A stretch of DNA of 64,000 nucleotides. Source: Bacteroidales bacterium. Lineage in GTDB: Bacteria > Bacteroidota > Bacteroidia > Bacteroidales > UBA932. The notes under the pieces were generated by a model that did no database searches, was not told the DNA's origin, and worked only from the letters and a program-made list of their open reading frames with translations. The DNA lies in the NCBI GenBank assembly GCA_024402135.1, contig JAKSJN010000002.1:207450-271449 (forward strand). Reading direction: 5' to 3'. Shown piece by piece: positions 7,969-18,680 of the stretch (position 1 is its first letter; the number at the start of each line of letters is the position of its first letter). A program made the position numbers and the translations under genes.

Positions 7969-7976
7969 TAAATTTG
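7969..7976 (+). promoter_or_regulatory. -7 box of the second WYL gene
   Basis: TAAATTTG matches TAnnTTTG and lies 16 nt before the ATG at 7993. No clear TTTG -33 box is visible. Confidence 0.4.
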
Positions 7977-7992
7977 TAAAAAAATAGACCAC

Positions 7993-8910
7993 ATGGCGAC
8001 CTCTTCAAAGACCACAACAAGCAATCTGTTCAACAGATACGTATGGCTGGCAAACCTGATCCATTCCTGCGGACCTATCACTTTCGAGGAAATCGCAAGG
8101 AGATGGAAGTCTTCATTCTGGAATGATGACCATTCAGATCTTGCACTGAGGACCTTCCACGCCCACAAGGATGCTGTCGAGGAGCTGTTCGGCATAAGCA
8201 TCAAGTGCAACAGGCACATAGGCTTCAAGTACTACATCGAGAATGAAGAGGACATCGAAACCGGCAGCCTAAGGAACTGGCTGCTGAGTTCCATGGAGGT
8301 GTCAAACATGCTGACCGAGTCGCAGGGACTGAGGGACCGCATCCTTCTCGAGGACATTCCATCCGGCCTGAACTGGCTCTCGACCATAGTCGGCGCAATA
8401 AGAGACAGCCGGAAACTGGAAATAACCTATAAGAAATATACCGATACAGAAGGAAAGAAGTCCATCATAGAGCCATACTGCGTCAAACTGTTCAGGCAGA
8501 GATGGTACCTTGTCGGTCGCCACGATGACGGCGACTATATGAGGACTTATTCGCTGGACAGGATTGTGCAATGCTCCACCACCGGAGATACATTCAAGAT
8601 GAAGGAAGGATTCGACGCAAAGGAGTACTTCAATGACTACTTCGGAGTCTTCGTCATGCCTGAGGTCAAGCTGGAGAAGGTTCTGTTAAGGATCGAAGGC
8701 GTATCAGTCTCATACACACGGTCACTCCCCCTCCATCATTCCCAGGAAGAGCTGGAAACAGGAGATGGCTACTCGATATTCGGATACACTATACGACCTA
8801 CCAGGGACTTCATCACAGAGCTGGTCAACATGGCTCCGTCAACGAAGGTCCTTTCGCCGAAATGGCTTGCAGATGAGGTCAGGGAAAAGATAGCTGCAAT
8901 GCAGGAATAA
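7993..8910 (+). CDS. WYL-domain transcriptional regulator
   Basis: The 305-residue protein is a diverged paralogue of the protein at 1826-2785. An N-terminal HTH-like region (FNRYVWLANLIHSCGPITFEEIARRWK) is followed by a WYL domain with RQRWYLVGRHDDG and the shared SLPLHHSQEELE stretch. Residues RDRILLEDIPSG align with RILLEPIPSS of the first WYL protein, so the two have the same architecture. It is expected to bind DNA in the cytoplasm in response to an unknown ligand. It is divergent from a small gene, with an inverted repeat in the shared promoter region, and ends at a bidirectional terminator facing the GH2 gene. Confidence 0.85.
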   Translation: MATSSKTTTSNLFNRYVWLANLIHSCGPITFEEIARRWKSSFWNDDHSDLALRTFHAHKDAVEELFGISIKCNRHIGFKYYIENEEDIETGSLRNWLLSSMEVSNMLTESQGLRDRILLEDIPSGLNWLSTIVGAIRDSRKLEITYKKYTDTEGKKSIIEPYCVKLFRQRWYLVGRHDDGDYMRTYSLDRIVQCSTTGDTFKMKEGFDAKEYFNDYFGVFVMPEVKLEKVLLRIEGVSVSYTRSLPLHHSQEELETGDGYSIFGYTIRPTRDFITELVNMAPSTKVLSPKWLADEVREKIAAMQE

Positions 8911-8943
8911 AAAAAACGGGCGCACCTGTTCAGGCACGCCCGT
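8911..8943. terminator. Bidirectional terminator between the WYL and GH2 genes
   Basis: ACGGGCG (8916-8922) pairs with CGCCCGT (8937-8943). The A-run on the left gives a T-run for leftward transcription from the GH2 gene; rightward termination is weaker. Confidence 0.75.
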
Positions 8944-8962
8944 CATTTATGCAATGACAAGA

Positions 8963-12043
<3,081 letters not shown>

Positions 12044-12101
12044 TTAATCGCGGTTAAGACGAGGATATTTACTAATTTGCGGTCATAAAAACATTTCGGA
12101 T

Positions 12102-12917
12102 ATGAAAAAGATCTTCACAACCATCGCATGCGTCATCACGTTTGCATCGTGCGCTCTCGCACAGCAGACAAGTCCTACCAGCTATACCGAGAAACTCGTC
12201 TACCAGGGCAAGGACGTCGAGTTCCGTCAGATTGACGAGCATACATGGCACGGCCACGGAAACATGGTCTACAACGAGGCCATCTACGTGATCGAAGGCA
12301 ATGACAAGGCTCTTGTGATCGACGCAGGAACAAACATCCCTGGTCTCCGCAAGATCATCGAGGGCATAACTTCAAAGCCTGTGATCCTCGCACTTACCCA
12401 TTTCCATCCTGACCACTCCGGATCTGCAATCCATGAGTTCGATGAGCTGTGGTTTTTCCCTGACACAAAGGATACAGAGGACAGATACCTCAAGGATTAC
12501 AAGGGCAAGACAGTCAACATGACCGACGGCATGACCATCGACCTCGGCGGACGTCAGATCCATGTTTTCCATACCCCTGGACATACCTACGGCAGCTGTA
12601 CCTTCCTTGACTATGAAGCCGGCTACGGATTCAGCGGCGATTCATTCGGTTCTACCAATCTTCTTCTCAACAGCAGTGTAGAGGGGCTTATGGGAATCTG
12701 TACCAAGATGCTCAAGCTTATGGAGATCCACAACATCGCGAAGCTCTATCCTGGACATTACCACGGTGACAATCCTGAAACTGCCGAGGTGCTCCGCAAG
12801 GAGCTCTTCATGTGCGAAGGCATCCTTACCGGCGCGCTCGAAGGCGAGCAGCAGAGAAATGTAAAGGTTCTCAACGTTCTTGGTACAAGAATCCAGTACG
12901 ACGACAGAAAGAACTAG
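12102..12917 (+). CDS. Exported metallo-beta-lactamase-fold hydrolase
   Basis: The 271-residue protein has a signal peptide (MKKIFTTIACVITFASCALAQQ) and the complete binuclear-zinc motif set: THFHPDHSG (His100, His102, Asp104, His105), HTPGH (157-161), SGD (Asp180) and a late His in YPGHYHG. This resembles the B1-like and hydroxyacylglutathione-hydrolase-like branches of the superfamily. The substrate cannot be inferred, and antibiotic hydrolysis should not be assumed from the fold. The start is the ATG at 12102. It is a single gene ending in a strong terminator shared with the convergent efflux operon. Confidence 0.88.
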   Translation: MKKIFTTIACVITFASCALAQQTSPTSYTEKLVYQGKDVEFRQIDEHTWHGHGNMVYNEAIYVIEGNDKALVIDAGTNIPGLRKIIEGITSKPVILALTHFHPDHSGSAIHEFDELWFFPDTKDTEDRYLKDYKGKTVNMTDGMTIDLGGRQIHVFHTPGHTYGSCTFLDYEAGYGFSGDSFGSTNLLLNSSVEGLMGICTKMLKLMEIHNIAKLYPGHYHGDNPETAEVLRKELFMCEGILTGALEGEQQRNVKVLNVLGTRIQYDDRKN

Positions 12918-12934
12918 AAACAGACATCAATAAG

Positions 12935-12969
12935 AAAACGGTCCCCTGAGCATCTCGGAGGACCGTTTT
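12935..12969. terminator. Bidirectional terminator
   Basis: AAAACGGTCC (12935-12944) pairs with GGACCGTTTT (12960-12969), giving T-runs on both strands between the MBL-fold gene and the convergent efflux operon. Confidence 0.85.
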
Positions 12970-12970
12970 T

Positions 12971-14155
12971 TTACATTTCAATCTGACGTAGATTCGTGAG
13001 GGCCAATTGGTAATCCCTGTCGGCTTCGATGGAACGTGTCACGGCATCGTAATACATATCCAGCTCCACAAGATATTCAAGCAAGGATATCTGACCGAGT
13101 TCGTAGGCTTTCTGGACATACACGCTGTTATCGCAATGAGAGAGGATCTGTGCGTAGTCATCTGAAATCTTCTTCAAGCCCATAGCGGTTGCATATGCCG
13201 ACTCTGCTTCCATACGATAGCTGGCAGCGGCATCTGCAGCCTCGGATTCTGCTGCCTGGATCTCGTATTTCGCGCTGCGGACACGACGTGAAGATGACCA
13301 GAGAGGGACTGACACGCCCATCTTGACACCTCGGAAATTGCTGCCGGGAACAAGCTCTGCCATATATCCAAGAGACATGGATGGCATAGACTCGCTGCGT
13401 GCAAGCGAAAGCTTATCCTTGGATAATTCAGTTGCCTGACGGACATATGCCAGCATGCTGCTTGTCTGCGAAGCCTCGTCAAACCATGACTCGAAGTCTT
13501 CCGGAATCATCTCGGGATCCATTGACAATGCACACACTTCGATGCTCTCTCCTCCATTCAGTGCGGCAAGACGACGGATGAACGACTCTCGCTCGATTAC
13601 CACTGTATTGAGAGCCGCACGTGCCTCAGAAAGGCTCAGCACTGCCTTGTTATAGTCAATTACCGTTGCAGCTCCCTTGTCAAGTGAAGCCTTGAGAGCC
13701 TCTGCCATGCTTTCGGCAAGAGTCGCTCTTCTGGAGTATTCGGCGATGAGTGCATTTCGACAGACCGTCTCGGCGATAAGATTCCTCGCCTCTGACAGGA
13801 TGTCCCTTCTGGTGGCCTTCCACTGCAGTTTGAGAAGTTCATTCTCTCCAAGAGCGACTGCCTTGCGCGCCCCTGACAGAGTAGCGACATCAAAGCCCTG
13901 ACTTATCGAAATATCCTTTCGTACACCGATCTCGGAAGGGCTGCCTGCAAGAAGCGCGAATTCAACCTCCGGATCAGGCAGCGAGATTGCCGCCATACTC
14001 TCATAACCACGGGCTGTGACCTGGTGTTCAAGAGCCTGGAGTGTAAGGTTGTTCGATGCGATACGGTCCAGAAGTTCGTTAGTTGACTGCGCCTGGATGC
14101 TGTTTGCCAAAAGCAATGCACTGATCACAGACAATGATAACCTATTCAGTTTCAT
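12971..14155 (-). CDS. TolC-family outer membrane efflux protein
   Basis: The 394-residue protein has a signal peptide (MKLNRLSLSVISALLLANSIQAQS) followed by the long helical repeats typical of outer-membrane factors, such as SLDKGAATVIDYNKAVLSLSEARAALN and, in the second half, the equivalent YELGQISLLEYLVELDMYYDA. It would form the trimeric outer-membrane channel for the RND pump encoded just upstream. The start at 14155 overlaps the pump gene by 14 nt, indicating translational coupling. It is the last gene of a three-gene leftward operon ending at a bidirectional terminator. Confidence 0.92.
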   Translation of the reverse strand: MKLNRLSLSVISALLLANSIQAQSTNELLDRIASNNLTLQALEHQVTARGYESMAAISLPDPEVEFALLAGSPSEIGVRKDISISQGFDVATLSGARKAVALGENELLKLQWKATRRDILSEARNLIAETVCRNALIAEYSRRATLAESMAEALKASLDKGAATVIDYNKAVLSLSEARAALNTVVIERESFIRRLAALNGGESIEVCALSMDPEMIPEDFESWFDEASQTSSMLAYVRQATELSKDKLSLARSESMPSMSLGYMAELVPGSNFRGVKMGVSVPLWSSSRRVRSAKYEIQAAESEAADAAASYRMEAESAYATAMGLKKISDDYAQILSHCDNSVYVQKAYELGQISLLEYLVELDMYYDAVTRSIEADRDYQLALTNLRQIEM

Positions 14156-17100
14156 CTTTCTTCTCCGTTTTTGATGAGACAAGTGAATAAACGACAGGGA
14201 TGACAAAGCCGTTCAGCAAGGTAGAGCTTATAAGACCACCCAGAAGAACCTTCGCCATTGGACTCTGGATCTCATTGCCTGGAAGATCTGAGCCGATGAC
14301 CAGCGGAACAAGAGCAAGAGCAGAGGTAAGTGCGGTCATGATGATAGGATTCAGACGGTCCAGCGAACCGGTGCTTACAGCGTCGCGAAGGGACATGCCG
14401 CCCGCACGGAGATCGTTGTACCTGTCAATCAGGAGCATTCCGTTGCGGGTCGCGATACCGAACAGTGAGATGAATCCGATGATGGCCGGTATGCTCAGGA
14501 TGCCGTCGCTGAAGAAGATGGTCAGCACGCCACCGATGAGTGCAAGAGGAAGATCGATGAGAACGATAGCGCTCTGGCTGAAACTCTTGAACTGCCCATA
14601 GAGCAGCAGGAATATTACAATAAGAGCGAACAAGGTAGTGATGGCAAGTGTGCGGGTTGCGCTCTGGGCACTTTCGAACTGACCGCCGAACTCGATGCGA
14701 TATCCTTCAGGAAGTTCGACTCTCTCGGCTATTCTGTCCTGCATGGCATCGACGGTACCCTGAAGGTCTCCCCCGCTGACATTGGCAGAAACGACAATCT
14801 TGCGCTGGGCGTTTTCACGGTTGATAGTATTAGGACCGGCTGCCGAGCGTATGTCAGCGACCCAGCTGAGAGGCACCTTGCCGTCGGGAGTATCGATGGT
14901 CATGTCCTTGATGGTCTCGATCCGGTCGCGGTATGTACCGGAAGCCTTAACTGTCAGGTCGAACACCTTTCCATCCTCATAAACCTGGCTGATCGCACGT
15001 CCACCGAGGCAGACCTCGACGAATTCGGCAAGTTCAGCCGGAGAAATGCCATAGCGTGCAAGCATCTCACGTCTAGGAGTGATGAGCAGTTCAGGTCGCT
15101 CGATCTGCTGTTCGACGTTAAGGTCCTCGACGCCTGGGATATCAGCTACAGCTGCCTTGATCTCGTTTCCAAGAGTGAACATACGGTTCAGGTCTGTTCC
15201 GAATATCTTGATCGCAATGGCTGACTGGGTTCCGGAAAGCATCGCATCGATTCGATGAGAAATAGGCTGGCCGATCTCTACATTGACACCTGGCAGAGAG
15301 CCAAGCTTTTCGCGAAGCTCAGCAATGACCTCATCCTTTGAACGCTTGTCAAGCTTGAATGGAGCCTCGAGCTCTGATGCATTGACACCAAGTGCGTGCT
15401 CGTCAAGTTCAGCGCGGCCAGTCTTGCGGGCTACGGTCTGGATCTCAGGAACACTGAGAATCAGTTCTTCCGTACGGCGGCCGATATTGTCGCTTTCTTC
15501 CAGCGATACTCCCGGAAGTGTGCCGACGTTGATGGTGAAGGAACCTTCGTTGAACGCAGGAAGGAAGCTTCGTCCGAATCCGGCCATCATCACGACAGCA
15601 AGCACGAGGAAGGCTGCAGACACTCCGATCACGGTCCTGCCATGGTTGAGAGCCCAGTTCAGACCACGTCCGTAGATACCCTTGAGCCAGCGTGTGAATG
15701 CAGGTTCACGTGAACTGCGCTCGGTCGATCCCGTGTTTTTGAGCAGGAAGCTGCAAAGCACAGGAGTAAGCGTAAGGGCAACGAATGTTGACGCGAAGAG
15801 CGACACGATGAATGCGATTCCAAGTGGGATCAGCATTCTTCCTTCGATTCCGGAAAGGAAGAAAAGCGGAACGAAGCTGGCTACAATGATGAAAGTCGAA
15901 TTGAGGATAGGCATGCGGACCTCTCGAGAAGCATCAAATACTACATCCAGAACCTTCCGGCGCCTGTCAACCGGCAGTGCATGGTTCTCCCTGAGTCTCT
16001 TGTACACATTCTCCACATCCACAATAGCATCATCCACCAGAGATCCTATCGCGATTGCCATACCACCGATGCTCATTGTGTTTATGCTCATTCCTGTCAG
16101 GCGCAGTACGATGATGGTTATAAGCATGGCCAGCGGAATGGTCACGAGCGAAATGACAGTTGTACGGATGTTCAGGAGGAACAGGAAAAGTACAAGTACT
16201 ACGAAGAATGCACCTTCCAGAAGCGCCTTCTTGATATTGCCTATGCTGGCATCGATGAAGCTGCTCTGACGGAAAATGTCAGTCTTGATGTCGATATCTG
16301 CCGGGAGTGTCTTGGCCATGCCGGCAAGCTGGGAATCAAGGTTTGCGGTAAGCTCCTTGGTCGACACATTAGGCTGCTTCGTCACTGTCAGTATGACTGC
16401 CGGCTTGCCTTCAACCGAAGCTGCTCCCATTCTTGGCTCCTTTGGACCGATCTTCACCTCTGCAATATCACGCAATGTGACGGGATGCTTTGAAACACGG
16501 CTGACAACAGTACGCTCGATGTCCTCGATGTTTGTTGTTGAAGTCATGCCACGGATGATATACTCGTTGGAATACTCATAAAGGACTCCTCCTGCCGCAT
16601 TGCGGTTCATATCATCAGTCGCCCTGAGGACATCATCTACACTGATGCCGAAACGGCGCATTTTCTCGAGGTCGAGCAGTATCTGGTATTCCTTGATGTC
16701 ACCGCCAAGGACTGCGACCTGGGCGACACCGCCCGTCGCCAGCAGCTGTGGACGTATAGTCCAGTCTGCAAGGGTCCTGAGCTGTTCCATATCAGTCTCT
16801 CCGTTGGCGGTGAGGCCGATGATCAGTACTTCTCCAAGTATGGACGACTGTGGGCCGAGAGTAGGATTGCCCACGTTTGATGGAAGCTGCTCGCTGACGG
16901 CGGCAAGCTTCTCCGAAACGATCTGGCGGGCACGGTAGATGTCTGTACCCCAGTCAAACTCAACCCATACCACCGAGAATCCGGTGGTCGACGATGAACG
17001 GACACGACGCACGTCTGTCGCACCGTTGACAGCTGTCTCGATTGGGAATGTGACTATCTTTTCAACTTCTTCCGGAGCCATACCGTTTGCCTCGGTCATG

Positions 17101-17246
17101 ATGACCACGGTCGGGGCATTGAGATCCGGGAAAACGTCAACCTCCATGTTGGTGCTGACGTAAAGGCCACCGATGACAAGCAGTACGGCAGCAAGAAGCA
17201 CCGCAAGCCTGTTGCGCAGCGAGAATCCGATTATACTGTCCAGCAT
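14142..17246 (-). CDS. Heavy-metal efflux RND transporter (CusA/CzcA family)
   Basis: This 1034-residue inner-membrane pump has the N-terminal segment MLDSIIGFSLRNRLAVLL, two large periplasmic loops and twelve expected membrane spans. The fourth-helix signature reads AIGSLVDDAIVDVENVYKRL, with the two acidic residues used in proton coupling. Metal-RND subgroups usually show DGA (divalent) or DAA (copper/silver) at that place; here it is DDA, so the metal cannot be named. It exports metal cations from periplasm or cytoplasm through the neighbouring adaptor and TolC protein. I chose 17246 over the longer frame because CusA/CzcA proteins start with this motif. It lies 4 nt after the adaptor gene. 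Confidence 0.94.
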   Translation of the reverse strand: MLDSIIGFSLRNRLAVLLAAVLLVIGGLYVSTNMEVDVFPDLNAPTVVIMTEANGMAPEEVEKIVTFPIETAVNGATDVRRVRSSSTTGFSVVWVEFDWGTDIYRARQIVSEKLAAVSEQLPSNVGNPTLGPQSSILGEVLIIGLTANGETDMEQLRTLADWTIRPQLLATGGVAQVAVLGGDIKEYQILLDLEKMRRFGISVDDVLRATDDMNRNAAGGVLYEYSNEYIIRGMTSTTNIEDIERTVVSRVSKHPVTLRDIAEVKIGPKEPRMGAASVEGKPAVILTVTKQPNVSTKELTANLDSQLAGMAKTLPADIDIKTDIFRQSSFIDASIGNIKKALLEGAFFVVLVLFLFLLNIRTTVISLVTIPLAMLITIIVLRLTGMSINTMSIGGMAIAIGSLVDDAIVDVENVYKRLRENHALPVDRRRKVLDVVFDASREVRMPILNSTFIIVASFVPLFFLSGIEGRMLIPLGIAFIVSLFASTFVALTLTPVLCSFLLKNTGSTERSSREPAFTRWLKGIYGRGLNWALNHGRTVIGVSAAFLVLAVVMMAGFGRSFLPAFNEGSFTINVGTLPGVSLEESDNIGRRTEELILSVPEIQTVARKTGRAELDEHALGVNASELEAPFKLDKRSKDEVIAELREKLGSLPGVNVEIGQPISHRIDAMLSGTQSAIAIKIFGTDLNRMFTLGNEIKAAVADIPGVEDLNVEQQIERPELLITPRREMLARYGISPAELAEFVEVCLGGRAISQVYEDGKVFDLTVKASGTYRDRIETIKDMTIDTPDGKVPLSWVADIRSAAGPNTINRENAQRKIVVSANVSGGDLQGTVDAMQDRIAERVELPEGYRIEFGGQFESAQSATRTLAITTLFALIVIFLLLYGQFKSFSQSAIVLIDLPLALIGGVLTIFFSDGILSIPAIIGFISLFGIATRNGMLLIDRYNDLRAGGMSLRDAVSTGSLDRLNPIIMTALTSALALVPLVIGSDLPGNEIQSPMAKVLLGGLISSTLLNGFVIPVVYSLVSSKTEKKDETE

Positions 17247-17250
17247 GGCA

Positions 17251-18558
17251 TCAATGGCTATGGTTGTGTGCGTGAGGAACGATAGAAGCGGAGGCAAGCT
17301 TTACCTGGTATGCGCCTGCTACCACGAGATCATCTCCTTCATGAAGGCCGGAAAGGATCTCGACGTTCTCGCCGTTTCTTTCTCCGACCTTGACAGGGAC
17401 CTTCTTGTAACAGTCCTCATCAAGTCTTACATAAACGAAGAATTCGCCCTGTTCCTCGGTAAGAGCAGTCTCCGGAACCGATATGACATTCTCCTTCCAG
17501 CCTGTGATGAGCCATACCTCGGCATATGCGCCAGGAACGATGTCACCACAGTTATTGAACTCGAAGGTGATATGCAGATATGGTGAATCCGATTCAAGTG
17601 CATGAGCGACTGAAATCAGCTTTCCGTCAAGCTCATCGAGAGTATGGGAATGATCACCGTCAGCCATACGGAAATTCGCGCTGCTGATCGATGAACGGAG
17701 ACCCATGTATTTCTCGGGAAGATCTGCCTGAAGACGCAGTTTGCGGTCCTGGGTAACGACTCCTACCGGTTCTCCTGCCGAAACGTACTCTCCTTCGCTC
17801 TTGAGCATCTCCTTGATGTATCCGGCTATCGGAGCAGTGACGCTTACGCCGCTGGTTCCGCTTCCGGCAGATACACCTTCATATGAATTCTTAGCCGTCA
17901 GATAAGCTGCTTCAATGGCATTGAAATCACGTTCAGATATAAGCTTCTCTTCAACAAGGTTCTTTGCACGCTCATATTCCTTGAGCGCCGCCTGGTACTC
18001 GATACGGGCACGGGTAACGAGGTCTCCCTCAGCCATGCTGCCTCCTGATACGCGGGCAATGCTTTGGCCTTTGCTTACCTGCTGGCCAGGGGCCGGAGTC
18101 CGGCCACCAAAACTGATGATACCCGACGTACGGGCAGTAAGATACGCCTCACTGCCGCTTGCAGGGAGAATCAGTCCGGAAGTATGTATAGTGGCATGGA
18201 ACGGTCCAGGATGAACGGCCTCGACCTTCACTCCTGCAGCCTCAGCCCTTTCCGGCTCGAGAACGATCTCTCCAGCAGCGTGGCTTTCTCCTTCATGTTC
18301 GTGATCATGACCGTCATGGTCATGTCCCTCATGGCTGTGTCCGTGATGTTCGTGAGCATCATGATCGTGTCCGTCATGGTCGTGGTGATGTCCCTCATGT
18401 TCTTCGTGATCGTGATCCTCGTGGTCATGGTCGTCATGGTCATGGTGATGGATTTCTTCACCTTCGTGGGCATGATTATGGCCGGCATGATCTCCACAGC
18501 CAGCCATAAGGAAGATTGTGCTGCCGATAAGCAGTACAGATATGATTCTTTTTCTCAT
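17251..18558 (-). CDS. RND efflux periplasmic adaptor lipoprotein with His-rich tract
   Basis: The 435-residue membrane-fusion protein begins with a lipoprotein signal (lipobox LMAGC, Cys21). Residues about 24-96 are an acidic His-rich tract with around 30 histidines in HDHDGHDH-like runs. The usual adaptor parts follow: lipoyl-like halves (GLILPASGSEAYLTARTSG and APIAGYIKEMLKSEGEYV), a short hairpin (EYERAKNLVEEKLISERDFNAIEAAY), a beta-barrel and a membrane-proximal domain. It ends in HAHNHSH. The tract probably captures metal and hands it to the pump; Zn, Ni, Co and Cu all bind such sequences. The start at 18558 begins the lipoprotein signal. It is the first gene of the operon, with a palindromic operator candidate upstream (18597-18615). 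Confidence 0.93.
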   Translation of the reverse strand: MRKRIISVLLIGSTIFLMAGCGDHAGHNHAHEGEEIHHHDHDDHDHEDHDHEEHEGHHHDHDGHDHDAHEHHGHSHEGHDHDGHDHEHEGESHAAGEIVLEPERAEAAGVKVEAVHPGPFHATIHTSGLILPASGSEAYLTARTSGIISFGGRTPAPGQQVSKGQSIARVSGGSMAEGDLVTRARIEYQAALKEYERAKNLVEEKLISERDFNAIEAAYLTAKNSYEGVSAGSGTSGVSVTAPIAGYIKEMLKSEGEYVSAGEPVGVVTQDRKLRLQADLPEKYMGLRSSISSANFRMADGDHSHTLDELDGKLISVAHALESDSPYLHITFEFNNCGDIVPGAYAEVWLITGWKENVISVPETALTEEQGEFFVYVRLDEDCYKKVPVKVGERNGENVEILSGLHEGDDLVVAGAYQVKLASASIVPHAHNHSH

Positions 18559-18578
18559 AATCAAAACCAGATTTATTA

Positions 18579-18586
18579 CAAAAGTA
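18579..18586 (-). promoter_or_regulatory. -7 box of the metal efflux operon
   Basis: Minus-strand TACTTTTG is a full match to TAnnTTTG about 20 nt before the adaptor start codon. The 18597-18615 palindrome occupies the space where the -33 contact would be. Confidence 0.5.
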
Positions 18587-18596
18587 CTCTCAATAG

Positions 18597-18615
18597 TTTG
18601 CAACCTGGTTGCAAA
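18597..18615. promoter_or_regulatory. Perfect 19-bp palindrome, candidate metal-regulator operator
   Basis: TTTGCAACC-T-GGTTGCAAA is perfectly symmetric (9-1-9). It lies 10 nt upstream of the -7 box of the efflux operon, so a bound protein would block RNA polymerase. Its form is like operators of dimeric metal repressors (Fur/Zur or ArsR type). The binding protein is not identifiable here. Confidence 0.6.
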
Positions 18616-18625
18616 ATGCCGCCCA

Positions 18626-18657
18626 CAAAAAAGAGAGCGTCCATACAGACGCTCTCT
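18626..18657 (-). terminator. Terminator of the 18681-20852 GH43 gene
   Basis: AGAGAGCGTC (18632-18641) pairs with GACGCTCTCT (18648-18657). The A-run on its left gives the T-run for leftward transcription. Confidence 0.85.
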
Positions 18658-18680
18658 CATGATATCTTGTAATTATCTGA

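Noticed and set aside
12102-12917. Beta-lactamase resistance gene
   Set aside because: The fold and zinc motifs are shared by many hydrolases. Nothing specific to carbapenemases beyond the motifs is seen, so only the fold is called.
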